Shown one piece after another: positions 44,145 through 51,402 of a stretch of 64,000 nucleotides of DNA. This stretch comes from a virus. The stretch spans positions 1-64,000 of the IMG/VR virus record IMGVR_UViG_3300042332_001411. One strand, given 5' to 3'. Made by a program: the position numbers and the translations under genes. A model generated the notes under the pieces. It was not told where the DNA came from. It saw only the letters and a list, made by a program, of their open reading frames with translations, and ran no database searches. Each line of letters begins with the position of its first letter. Positions within the stretch are counted from its first letter, which is position 1.

Positions 44145-44869
44145 GCGATCCACAAAAAATAAGTTTTATTCCATCTTTGGAAAATTTTAAAGATGTTTAT
44201 ACTGCTCCAGTTCCAGCAATTACTATGGTTCCAGAATGGTACAAAAGTCTTACTTTATATGGAGATACTAACGATATCAAAAATTTAAATCCAGTGAATC
44301 ACGTAGGTACTGATGGGACTTTAGTTGACACTAAAAAATGTATGCCGATGTTTGACGCCTTGACGTCAGGCTATTATTATTTGTTAGAAGATGACTTACA
44401 TGTTGCTTTAAATGATGATGGTTTTCCAACTTTAACTTGGAAGGGTGATGTTATGTTAGTTGATAAAAGACCAACTCTACAAATTCCAGTTCCAGGGAAT
44501 TGCCATCAGTTACATTTTGGCTTCAGAATGAATTGGTTTTATCGCACACCACCAGGACATTCTGTTTTAGTTACACACCCAATGAATAGATATGACTTGC
44601 CGTTCTACACTCTTTCTGGAATGGTTGATTCTGATATTTGGGGTCTTCCAGTGTTTTTTTCATTTTTTTTAAAAAGAGATTTTATTGGAACAATTCCAAA
44701 AGGAACTCCTATTATGCAATTTGTTCCATTTAAAAGAGATGAGTGGGAAATTGAAATAAAAACTGATAAAAAATCTATAGAAGAAGAAGAGTTTAAGGCT
44801 GAAAAAAGGAGAACAATGGTGACTGGCTACTACAAAGAAGATGTCTGGCAAAAAAAGGAGTACAGATGA
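44141..44869 (+). CDS. DUF6065-like protein (2)
   Basis: A 242-residue paralogue of the preceding gene, with the same order of blocks: PAITMVPEWYKSLTLYG, KKCMPMFDALTSGYYYL, THPMNRYDLPFYTLSG, PKGTPIMQFVPFKRDEWE and the end WQKKEYR. Tandem duplication is evident. The shared motif (T)HP-(I/M)-x-R-x-(G/D)-LPF may hold functional residues. Unknown function. Coupled by an ATGA overlap to the glycosyltransferase that follows. Confidence 0.5.
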   Translation: MSDPQKISFIPSLENFKDVYTAPVPAITMVPEWYKSLTLYGDTNDIKNLNPVNHVGTDGTLVDTKKCMPMFDALTSGYYYLLEDDLHVALNDDGFPTLTWKGDVMLVDKRPTLQIPVPGNCHQLHFGFRMNWFYRTPPGHSVLVTHPMNRYDLPFYTLSGMVDSDIWGLPVFFSFFLKRDFIGTIPKGTPIMQFVPFKRDEWEIEIKTDKKSIEEEEFKAEKRRTMVTGYYKEDVWQKKEYR

Positions 44870-45825
44870 GTGATCTTTCTAAACTAACTAAAGAAGAACA
44901 AATAGAAAAACAAAATACTTCTGTAGACAGTATTAACGTTGTCATGTATTCATACAGGGATAAAGATGCAATTAAAACTTTAGAAAATTTAATGAAAACT
45001 TGGTCTGGTAAAATATTTTTGTTTGTTCACTGGCATGATCAAAGTGGTCCAAATAGGCATAGATCATTAGAAAATCTTATTAATTCTTATGACAATAGCA
45101 ACGGAGCCTACGTTCATATTCCTTGGGACGATAACTCAGGGGCTGTTGCCTACAGAAACGATAGACTAAAAGTAACTTTTGGGGGAAGATACCACCTAAG
45201 TATAACTCCTGGAACAGTGTTTGAGCAGGATTGGGATTTAAAATTAATAAATTTTGTACAAGGAAAAAACATAATTGTTTCAGGAGACAAACAAATAAAA
45301 ATAGAAAAAGGAGATAATTTTTTTATTAAAAAAGAATTGTCAGATATCTCCGATTTTACATTGACAAATTTTATAGATAAAAATTTTATTTTTGGTAATG
45401 TGGTTATGATGAAAAGTAGTTCTTTAGGAGATTACCATTTGCCAGGTTGGCTAAAGTATTACGGAGAAGAAGAAGTCTTGTCATTGCAATATTTTAAAGA
45501 CAATATTGAAATTTATGCTGCTCCGCAAAATGTTGTCACTATAACCAAAAAAACAACTTTAGAAGATTTTAATTATTATCTCACATTTTCTAAATATCAT
45601 AATTATAATAAAGCGTTAGAGTTATTTAAAAAATCATCAAATGATATTGTGGGGGAAATTGATTCAACAATTGTAGATAATTTTAGTAAATTCCATAATT
45701 TTGATTTTAAATCTTTATCGTTGTTACCATTTGATGGAAACGATGTAGCATATAGAAAAACAGATTCTAAGTTTGATCGTTATAATGGAAGCAGATTTAT
45801 CAAAGATTTAAAGAAGGTAGATTAA
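44866..45825 (+). CDS. GlcNAc-transferase-like (GT60-type) glycosyltransferase
   Basis: A 319-residue protein resembling the family that includes the Skp1 hydroxyproline GlcNAc-transferase. Visible blocks are INVVMYSYRDKDAIKTLENL (about 23-42), VHIPWDDNSGAVAYRND (about 83-99), GGRYHLSITPGTVFEQDWD (about 106-124), FGNVVMMKSSSLG (about 176-188) and YYGEEEVLSLQYF (about 198-210). Where the family usually has a D-x-H metal motif, this protein reads SITPG, so catalysis may be altered. The stop lies one base before the P4H-like gene, suggesting a joint function. Confidence 0.6.
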   Translation: MSDLSKLTKEEQIEKQNTSVDSINVVMYSYRDKDAIKTLENLMKTWSGKIFLFVHWHDQSGPNRHRSLENLINSYDNSNGAYVHIPWDDNSGAVAYRNDRLKVTFGGRYHLSITPGTVFEQDWDLKLINFVQGKNIIVSGDKQIKIEKGDNFFIKKELSDISDFTLTNFIDKNFIFGNVVMMKSSSLGDYHLPGWLKYYGEEEVLSLQYFKDNIEIYAAPQNVVTITKKTTLEDFNYYLTFSKYHNYNKALELFKKSSNDIVGEIDSTIVDNFSKFHNFDFKSLSLLPFDGNDVAYRKTDSKFDRYNGSRFIKDLKKVD

Positions 45826-45826
45826 T

Positions 45827-46375
45827 ATGCATAGAATAACAGTTATTGAAAATTTTATTGATAGCCAAGACGCCAAGGTTTTGATTGATGAAATGAAAAA
45901 TCCTTCTGAAACTAATCCATATCCAGAATATTATAAAAAAAGGTATGGCGGAACGGCATTTCCATATAATCCAACGGTTATGAATTTGCTTATTAAATAT
46001 GGAAAAAAATCTAATGATATTCATAAGTCATTAAATGGATATGTTAAGCCAATACATGTATTTAAAGCGTTTGGTTCTTGGTGGCAAGCGGGTACTAAAG
46101 GAGATTTACACATAGACGCACAGGGACCAGAGCCTTTTATTGAGTGGAGTACTATCATGTATCTTAATGATTCTTCAGAATATGAAGGCGGAGAGATTTA
46201 TTTTCCAAACCAGGCATTCTCATATAAACCTAAAAAATATTCTGCAGTATTTTTTCCAAGCGCAGGAACAGAATACGTGCATGGTATAACAGAAGTAAAA
46301 TCTGGTCATAGACACACCGCTTTATACATGCATGTTTCTAACAGACAGTTTGCTGATCCAGACTTTTTAAAATAA
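45827..46375 (+). CDS. Prolyl-4-hydroxylase-like 2-oxoglutarate oxygenase (1)
   Basis: A 182-residue enzyme of the P4H class. His95-x-Asp97 (GDLHIDAQG) and His152 (YVHGITEV) bind iron, and Arg162 (GHRHTALY) would bind 2-oxoglutarate. The block YEGGEIYFPNQ between them is the family signature. It hydroxylates C-H bonds, typically on proline in peptides. It follows the GT60-like gene by one base, so the pair could hydroxylate and then glycosylate a protein. Length matches small bacterial and viral P4Hs. Confidence 0.8.
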   Translation: MHRITVIENFIDSQDAKVLIDEMKNPSETNPYPEYYKKRYGGTAFPYNPTVMNLLIKYGKKSNDIHKSLNGYVKPIHVFKAFGSWWQAGTKGDLHIDAQGPEPFIEWSTIMYLNDSSEYEGGEIYFPNQAFSYKPKKYSAVFFPSAGTEYVHGITEVKSGHRHTALYMHVSNRQFADPDFLK

Positions 46376-46386
46376 AGCATAAGGAT

Positions 46387-46459
46387 TGGCTCATAACTCA
46401 GATGGTAGAGTGCCGAACTGTTAATTCGGATGTCCCAGGATCGAAACCTGGTGAGCCAG
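46387..46459 (+). tRNA. tRNA-Asn (GTT)
   Basis: A 7-bp acceptor stem TGGCTCA/TGAGCCA, D-arm ACTC...GAGT, anticodon stem CCGAA/TTCGG around loop CTGTTAA (anticodon GTT), and T-arm CCAGG/CCTGG. The discriminator base is G; CCA is not encoded. Confidence 0.93.
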
Positions 46460-46463
46460 CAAG

Positions 46464-46536
46464 GTCCCCATCGTCTAGTGGCCTAGGACGTCGCCCTTTC
46501 ACGGCGTTAACACGGGTTCAAATCCCGTTGGGGACA
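46464..46536 (+). tRNA. tRNA-Glu (TTC)
   Basis: Acceptor stem GTCCCCA/TGGGGAC, anticodon loop CTTTCAC (anticodon TTC), T-loop GGTTCAAATCC. The outermost anticodon-stem pair is T-T, a small deviation. CCA is not encoded. The discriminator A is followed by a single base and then the ATG of the next gene. Confidence 0.9.
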
Positions 46537-46537
46537 C

Positions 46538-46918
46538 ATGAACTTAGAAAATAATAAAAAGTCTTGCGGAGACTGCACTAAATGTTGCGATGGCTGGCTT
46601 TCTGGAACGGTACAGGGACACCCATTTGGAAATATAGGTGGCACAAGAATTCCTTGTAATTTTGTTTTACAAGGGAGTGGATGTGGAATATATGAACAAA
46701 GACCAAAAAACCCTTGTCGTAATTTTCAATGTGCGTGGTTAAAAATTCCAGAAGTTCCAGAACATCTTAAGCCAAACTTGTCTAATATAATTGTTACTCA
46801 AAGAGGATTTGGAATTTATGAACTTACAAAGGCTGGAGAAACAGTTAATAGTGAGGCTATTGACTGGTGGATAGAATATTGTAAAATTAATAATTTTAAA
46901 TTAATATATAGTCAATGA
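46538..46918 (+). CDS. CxxCxxCC (YkgJ-like) zinc/iron-chelating protein
   Basis: A 126-residue protein with Cys10-x2-Cys13-x2-Cys16-Cys17 (CGDCTKCC), then Cys40, Cys49, Cys60 and Cys65 (GSGCGIYEQRP, NPCRNFQC). This is the pattern of the YkgJ/UPF0153 family, thought to hold zinc or an iron cluster. The ATG lies two bases after the mature 3' end of tRNA-Glu, so tRNA processing would free an almost leaderless mRNA. Iron handling would fit with the many iron oxygenases, as inference. Overlaps the convergent gene by seven bases. Confidence 0.7.
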   Translation: MNLENNKKSCGDCTKCCDGWLSGTVQGHPFGNIGGTRIPCNFVLQGSGCGIYEQRPKNPCRNFQCAWLKIPEVPEHLKPNLSNIIVTQRGFGIYELTKAGETVNSEAIDWWIEYCKINNFKLIYSQ

Positions 46919-47619
46919 ATCAAAGTAAAATCTGCAAGACTATATTCAGGATTTTCTAGACTGCTCGGCATTGGAAAAGCAGATTCAAGCGTTGTATCTT
47001 TTAATCTGAGAAAAGATCTGTCATCAACAGAAACAAAATAAAGATTTTTGTCTAATTGTATTTTTTCTGTAGAGTTATAAATTTTTACATCTTTAATTTG
47101 TTCCCCACCAATTTTGGCAAAATTTCCATAGGATGATCTTGGGAAATAGGCAATGTCTAAAGATTCTCTAAGTTTATTTTTATTCATAACCATCGGTACA
47201 TGAATGTCATAATCGATTGGGTCTTTTATTCCGCTCATAACTAACTGTTTGTGTGTCAATTCTAATAAACGAATATAGACTGAAGCCATGCCCAACTCTT
47301 TATACTGTTTTATTTTATTAGAAAGAAGTCCCCCATGAAAATTTGGGACACTTTCCATTGTTTTTAAAGCAAAAAAATCATCATTCATTAAAACAAAGTC
47401 ATCAGATATTTCTGGATGCTCCGAAGCAACTTTAATGCAATTTCTAATATTATCAAATTTTTTAGCAGTATCTTCTATATATATAAAATCACCGATATAC
47501 CACACTGGTCGATATCCTAAAACCCAGACTCTTCCTTTAGGCATATTTTTTTCAATTGACCTTAAAGAATATTTTAATTCTTCATTTTCACCAGCACGAG
47601 CAATATAAACATAATCCAT
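46912..47619 (-). CDS. Stealth-type sugar-phosphate transferase
   Basis: A 235-residue protein on the minus strand. GENEELKYSLRSIEKNMP (about 11-28) and DDFVLMNDDFFALK (about 73-86) match conserved region 2 of Stealth hexose-1-phosphate transferases, with the NDDFF acidic centre. SSYGNFAKIGGEQI may correspond to a later region. It would transfer sugar phosphates onto glycans. It is shorter than bacterial Stealth proteins and lacks an evident CR1. Leaderless promoter at 47626-47631. Confidence 0.6.
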   Translation of the reverse strand: MDYVYIARAGENEELKYSLRSIEKNMPKGRVWVLGYRPVWYIGDFIYIEDTAKKFDNIRNCIKVASEHPEISDDFVLMNDDFFALKTMESVPNFHGGLLSNKIKQYKELGMASVYIRLLELTHKQLVMSGIKDPIDYDIHVPMVMNKNKLRESLDIAYFPRSSYGNFAKIGGEQIKDVKIYNSTEKIQLDKNLYFVSVDDRSFLRLKDTTLESAFPMPSSLENPEYSLADFTLIH

Positions 47620-47625
47620 TTTAAA

Positions 47626-47631
47626 ATTATA
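47626..47631 (-). promoter_or_regulatory. Leaderless promoter, minus strand
   Basis: TATAAT read on the minus strand ends six bases before the ATG at 47619. It lies back to back with the + strand box at 47640. Confidence 0.6.
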
Positions 47632-47639
47632 GCATGGTG

Positions 47640-47645
47640 TATAAT
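47640..47645 (+). promoter_or_regulatory. Near-leaderless promoter, plus strand
   Basis: TATAAT preceded directly by TG, seven bases before the ATG at 47653. The 33-base gap between the divergent genes holds both promoters. Confidence 0.55.
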
Positions 47646-47652
47646 TAACAGG

Positions 47653-49569
47653 ATGGCAAAAATCCTAGTTATAAGCGCAAATCTTCCAGATTGGTCCAAA
47701 AATAGTGGTGGTAAAGAAAGGACCTTGACGCTAGTTGAAGCGCTATCAGAGCATGAAGTAACATTTTTATCTTTTAATTGGGATAATGAACTAATTAATA
47801 AAAAAATTAATAAAAATTTACACCACTATCAGCCACAAATAGGGCACACTCTTTATAAACGTCGGCAAAGATTAGTTAATGATTTTGCAAAACTTAATCA
47901 TGATACAGTTTTTGAAATTTTAAAAGATGATTTAGAAATCTTTACTTCAACAGCAAAAGAATTATCAAAAAGTTGTGATCTTATAATCGTTGATCACTAT
48001 TCTGTTTCTCCCCTTCTTCAAAATATTAAAAATGTTCCGATTATTTATAATTCTCACAATGCAGAATTTGAGTTGGGGAAACAGGTTCATGGCGAAAGCA
48101 AAGAACTAATGGACTTAGTTGAAAAAATGGAAACTCGCATTTTAAAACAAGCACAAGAAATTACATATTGCTCTTCCGCAGATTTTGTAAAAATAAAGAA
48201 TCACTACGGACAAAGTATTCGTGGAAAATATATTCCAAATGGAACAATAGTCCAGGATAAAATAAATTATGAAAATAGACTTAGGTCTAGGGATATTATT
48301 TTTGTTGGTAGTGGCCATCCACCAAATAAAGCAGCAGCAAAAAAAGTTGTTGCATTTGCTCAGTCCATGCCAGAATTTAATTTTATTATTATAGGGGGGT
48401 GCGGTAGTGGCATTAAATCTCCAAACATTCCTAGCAATGTTCAAATTGTTGGTCATGTAAATGATGAATTATTAGATAAATATTTTAGAACATCTTTTGC
48501 TTTTGTTAATCCTATGCTTAATGGTTCTGGAACACATTTAAAAATGATGAAAGCCCTGGGATATGCAATTCCAATAATAACATCAACCGTTGGTGCAAGA
48601 GGGTTTTCTGATCAAGAAATAGAAGAGGCAATGCTAATTGCAGATACAGAGGATGACTTTTATCAAAAAATTAAAACACTTAAAGATAAAGAAGTTTATA
48701 AGAATTTATGTGAAAATGCATATAAGCACTCAAAAACCTATGATTGGGATAAAATAAAAAAAGATTATGCAAATTTTATTGATGAATGTATAAATAAGTA
48801 TGCTGAAAATAAAACAAAAGAGGCTAATCTCAAAAAAGAAAAAGAAAAAATTCTAATATGTTCTATTGTTAGAAATGACGAACATTTCTATTTAGACTAT
48901 TACAAGAAAATTAAAGCAATGGTAGATTTTTTTCCAGAATACGAGTTTTATTTGTCTTTATATGAGAATGACTCAGTAGATGCGACAAGCAGTTTAATGC
49001 TCAAACAAGACTATTCAATGTTTAATGGTGTGTCAATTATTTCTGAAAAAATTAATACACGGTTTTATGGTTCTTCAAAAGATGAGGATAGAGTAAAAAA
49101 CCTATCACTGGCAAGGAACAAAGCCTTAACAGCAAACAACTTTTTAAATAGTGTTAATTATGTTTTAATGATAGATGTAGACGTAGATTTTAAAATGTCC
49201 GATGTTGAAAAAATATTAAACTTTAAAGACCTAGAGCCTAATTTTAATATTGTTGCAGCAGCAACCAAAAGAAGAAGGGTTCTGTATGATCAGTGGGCAA
49301 CAAGAGAAGGGCCAAGGTATGACCCAGCAATTCAAGAGTTGTTTGAGCAATATAAAAAAGAAAAATATACAAAATATTATTCTGTTTCTAGTGGGTTTTG
49401 TTTATACCAAGCCCAACCATTTAAAGATGGGGCTAGGTATGGCTATATAAATAAAGAAACTGGTGAGCCAGATTGTGAAATGGTAGTTATTTGTCAAGAA
49501 TTTCAAGAAAGGGGGTATAAGAATATATACATGGCTAATCAAGCAGAAATGACACATAATCATAATTAG
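47653..49569 (+). CDS. Two-domain glycosyltransferase (GT4 plus CAP59/GT69-like)
   Basis: A 638-residue fusion. Residues 1-385 are a GT-B transferase of the GT4 type (SANLPDWSKNSGGKERTLTL at the start; FVGSGHPPNKAA; GSGTHLKMMKALGYAIPII with the nucleotide-sugar-binding end). Residues about 398-638 are a GT-A domain resembling the cryptococcal CAP59 mannosyltransferase group: ICSIVRNDEHFYLDYYKKI, SLYENDSVDATSSLML, SLARNKAL and VLMIDVDVDF (metal-binding Asp triplet). A single polypeptide could add two sugars in sequence. The acceptor is unknown. Confidence 0.75.
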   Translation: MAKILVISANLPDWSKNSGGKERTLTLVEALSEHEVTFLSFNWDNELINKKINKNLHHYQPQIGHTLYKRRQRLVNDFAKLNHDTVFEILKDDLEIFTSTAKELSKSCDLIIVDHYSVSPLLQNIKNVPIIYNSHNAEFELGKQVHGESKELMDLVEKMETRILKQAQEITYCSSADFVKIKNHYGQSIRGKYIPNGTIVQDKINYENRLRSRDIIFVGSGHPPNKAAAKKVVAFAQSMPEFNFIIIGGCGSGIKSPNIPSNVQIVGHVNDELLDKYFRTSFAFVNPMLNGSGTHLKMMKALGYAIPIITSTVGARGFSDQEIEEAMLIADTEDDFYQKIKTLKDKEVYKNLCENAYKHSKTYDWDKIKKDYANFIDECINKYAENKTKEANLKKEKEKILICSIVRNDEHFYLDYYKKIKAMVDFFPEYEFYLSLYENDSVDATSSLMLKQDYSMFNGVSIISEKINTRFYGSSKDEDRVKNLSLARNKALTANNFLNSVNYVLMIDVDVDFKMSDVEKILNFKDLEPNFNIVAAATKRRRVLYDQWATREGPRYDPAIQELFEQYKKEKYTKYYSVSSGFCLYQAQPFKDGARYGYINKETGEPDCEMVVICQEFQERGYKNIYMANQAEMTHNHN

Positions 49570-49571
49570 TT

Positions 49572-49580
49572 TGATATAAT
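49572..49580 (+). promoter_or_regulatory. Extended -10 promoter
   Basis: TG-A-TATAAT just after the glycosyltransferase stop. A 36-base leader with AGGAGG precedes the small gene at 49617. Confidence 0.65.
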
Positions 49581-49616
49581 ATAAAGAAGTGCAAGTCTAC
49601 TAGAATAGGAGGAATA

Positions 49617-49727
49617 ATGCGTATTAAAATTATTAAGTTTGTTGTAAAAGCATTAGGGTATGAATGGTCAGGCGATAGTCTAAAATTACCAGTGTGGTAC
49701 GTAAAAGAAAAAAAGAAGGTAAAGTAA
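49617..49727 (+). CDS. Small basic protein
   Basis: A 36-residue peptide (MRIKIIKFVVKALGYEWSGD...) with a strong AGGAGG site and a lysine-rich C-terminus. It overlaps the nuclease start by one base (TAATG). The ribosome binding site and coupling support it as real. Function unknown; it might be a leader for nuclease translation. Confidence 0.55.
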   Translation: MRIKIIKFVVKALGYEWSGDSLKLPVWYVKEKKKVK

Positions 49728-50134
49728 TGTTTGAGTATTATGTTAAAAAAGTAAATAAAATTGTAGACGGAGATACTATTGATGTAGATATAGATCTCGG
49801 GTTTGATATATCTTTTAGTTCTAGAGTAAGACTTGCTGGGATAGACACTCCAGAATCTCGTACAACAGACAAAGCAGAAAAGGCTTTGGGTCTTGAAGCA
49901 AAAGCATTTTTAAAACATGAAATTGAATCAGCAAAATCTGTTGTAATTAAAACAGAAAAAATGGATTCATCAGAAAAATATGGAAGAATTTTAGGATGGG
50001 TTTTTCTGGACGGATCAGATAAATCTATTAATCAAAAGATGATTGATGTAGGCCATGCCTGGGGATATCTGGGCGAAACAAAAATTAAAGATTTTGAAGC
50101 ACTTGCCAAAGCAAGAAAAATATCTAAAGTTTAA
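49727..50134 (+). CDS. Thermonuclease (SNase-type)
   Basis: A 135-residue staphylococcal-nuclease-like OB fold: VNKIVDGDTIDVDIDLG, SSRVRLAGIDTPESR (Arg and Asp of the active site) and YGRILGWVFLDG. It cleaves DNA or RNA 5' phosphodiester bonds with calcium. No signal peptide is seen, so it probably acts inside the cell, perhaps degrading host DNA. I use the ATG at 49727 rather than an upstream GTG at 49694 because the latter overlaps the small coupled gene. Confidence 0.85.
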   Translation: MFEYYVKKVNKIVDGDTIDVDIDLGFDISFSSRVRLAGIDTPESRTTDKAEKALGLEAKAFLKHEIESAKSVVIKTEKMDSSEKYGRILGWVFLDGSDKSINQKMIDVGHAWGYLGETKIKDFEALAKARKISKV

Positions 50135-50144
50135 GTATAAAACT

Positions 50145-50172
50145 TTGACCTTTAAGACAAATATGATATAAT
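50145..50172 (+). promoter_or_regulatory. Promoter of the Hsp20 gene
   Basis: TTGACC (50145-50150), 16-base spacer, TG-A-TATAAT (-10 at 50167-50172). The predicted start near 50179 gives a leader of about 53 bases, much longer than usual here. Confidence 0.7.
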
Positions 50173-50177
50173 ATATA

Positions 50178-50230
50178 TGTTCCTGCTCAAATGAGGGGGA
50201 CATTAACTTATTCGCTTGAAGGAGGAATAA
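50178..50230 (+). promoter_or_regulatory. Structured 5' leader of Hsp20, possible thermosensor
   Basis: Two stem-loops are visible. The first, at the 5' end, pairs TGTTCC with GGGACA (50178-50202). The second pairs TTATTC (50208-50213) with GAATAA (50225-50230), leaving the ribosome binding site AAGGAGG in the 11-base loop and its last G in the stem. A weak AU stem next to the start codon could open with heat, as in RNA thermometers of heat-shock genes. Confidence 0.4.
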
Positions 50231-50231
50231 A

Positions 50232-50663
50232 ATGGTAAGTACATTCGCTATGGATCTTTTTAAGGATCCATTTTTTATTGGTTTCAACAAAGAGTTGAGT
50301 CGCCTAAACAGTGCATACAGAACAAACTCGCAGTCATATCCACCTTACAACATAGTCAAACTAGATGAAGATTCTTATCTAGTTTCTATTGCTGTGGCTG
50401 GATTTTCTAAAGATGATATAGAAGTCACTTTAGATGACAGAACTTTATTTATTAAAGGTGAATTAAAAGATCAGAGTGATGGAAGAAAGAAATATCCAGA
50501 AGTAGTTCATAATGGAATTGCAACTCGTCAATTTTCAAGATCCTTTGCACTTGGAGAGTACATGGAAATTACTAGTGCTGATCTAAAGGACGGTATGTTA
50601 AAAATACAAATTGATCGTATTGTTCCAGAAGAAAAAAAACCTAAAATAATCAAAGTAAAATAA
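50232..50663 (+). CDS. Small heat-shock protein (Hsp20/IbpA-like)
   Basis: A 143-residue alpha-crystallin-domain chaperone. PPYNIVKLDEDSYLVSIAVA, GFSKDDIEVTLDDRTLFIKG, RQFSRSFALGEYME and LKDGMLKIQIDR are the usual strands. It holds unfolded proteins and is known from cyanophages and other aquatic phages. It has its own promoter and a structured leader. The C-terminal IXI-type motif appears as PKIIKVK. Confidence 0.88.
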   Translation: MVSTFAMDLFKDPFFIGFNKELSRLNSAYRTNSQSYPPYNIVKLDEDSYLVSIAVAGFSKDDIEVTLDDRTLFIKGELKDQSDGRKKYPEVVHNGIATRQFSRSFALGEYMEITSADLKDGMLKIQIDRIVPEEKKPKIIKVK

Positions 50664-50674
50664 TATAATATAAT
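50664..50674 (+). promoter_or_regulatory. Double TATAAT box after Hsp20
   Basis: Two overlapping hexamers (TATAATATAAT) follow the Hsp20 stop and directly precede the GC-rich element and the ATG at 50675. The first box is five bases from that ATG. Confidence 0.45.
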
Positions 50675-50791
50675 ATGATTCTGCACCCTTTCATCGGGGA
50701 GTCGCAGGGTGGTCGGGGGAGACAGCGACCTTTAAATAACTGGAATACACCTGAGCATGTGAATAAACTGCTCATATTTGATATAGGATGA
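50675..50791 (+). ncRNA. GC-rich structured element or 38-residue ORF
   Basis: This is the only strongly GC-rich patch in its surroundings (50681-50730). It can fold as CACCCT/AGGGTG (50684-50689 with 50706-50711), GGTCG/CGACC (50711-50715 with 50726-50730) or alternatively GTCGC/GCGAC, and later TGAGCA/TGCTCA (50752-50774). An open frame starting MILHPFIGESQ also runs through it to TGA at 50789, but uses CGG/GGG codons that are rare here. I cannot decide between a small RNA, a regulatory leader of the next gene and a tiny gene. Confidence 0.4.
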
Positions 50792-50806
50792 TTTCTTTGG
50801 TATACT
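50778..50806 (+). promoter_or_regulatory. Promoter of HWR oxygenase at 50827
   Basis: TTGATA (50778-50783), 17-base spacer, TG-G-TATACT (-10 at 50801-50806). GAGGTGG precedes the TTG start at 50827. Confidence 0.7.
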
Positions 50807-50826
50807 TATAAAGAGGTGGTGTTAAT

Positions 50827-51402
50827 TTGAATAGCCAAGTATTTAGCAATATTTTTGATATCGATACGATCAACAACCTAAAGCAATTAAAAAATAGTAT
50901 TGATGGCCGAATAGATAGAAACAAGGGAAGAATTATTCGTTCAATACCAAATATATCCTTATTGCCAAAAGAAGTTGTTACAATTCTCACAAACAAAGCA
51001 TCAGAACTTTATGGTAAAAATTTAAAATTATATGCAGCAGCATTTGGTCAATATGGCAAAGAGTTTGGCGATCCTAAATTAACCCCCCATATAGACGAAG
51101 TGCCGTCACAATTTACAATAGACTATCAACTAGATGGCAATGTCGATTGGTCAATAGTTATTGAGGGCAATGAGTATTGGCTAAAAAATAATTCAATTCT
51201 TACATTTGAGGGAGAAAATGTTTTGCATTGGCGCCCTAAAAAAGAGTTTTCTGACAACGAGTTTTTAGATTTAATCTGGTTTCAATTTATAGATGACGAT
51301 CATTGGTCTTATAAAACAGATGTGCGTCCAGACTTTAAAGAATATAAGAAAAATTTTAGAGAAAAAATGAGCCGTTGGGAGAGCACATATAATGCAATAT
51401 GA
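50827..51402 (+). CDS. Fe(II)/2-oxoglutarate-type oxygenase, HWR family (4)
   Basis: A 191-residue HWR-group oxygenase starting with TTG. It has His88-x-Asp90 (LTPHIDEVP), VDWSIVIEGNEYWL and His134-Trp-Arg136, with the group's 46-residue spacing. Unlike the three copies at 25-28 kb it has a normal leader and ribosome binding site. The last 11 bases overlap a P4H-type oxygenase, so members of two oxygenase families are made from one message. Substrate unknown. Confidence 0.72.
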   Translation: MNSQVFSNIFDIDTINNLKQLKNSIDGRIDRNKGRIIRSIPNISLLPKEVVTILTNKASELYGKNLKLYAAAFGQYGKEFGDPKLTPHIDEVPSQFTIDYQLDGNVDWSIVIEGNEYWLKNNSILTFEGENVLHWRPKKEFSDNEFLDLIWFQFIDDDHWSYKTDVRPDFKEYKKNFREKMSRWESTYNAI

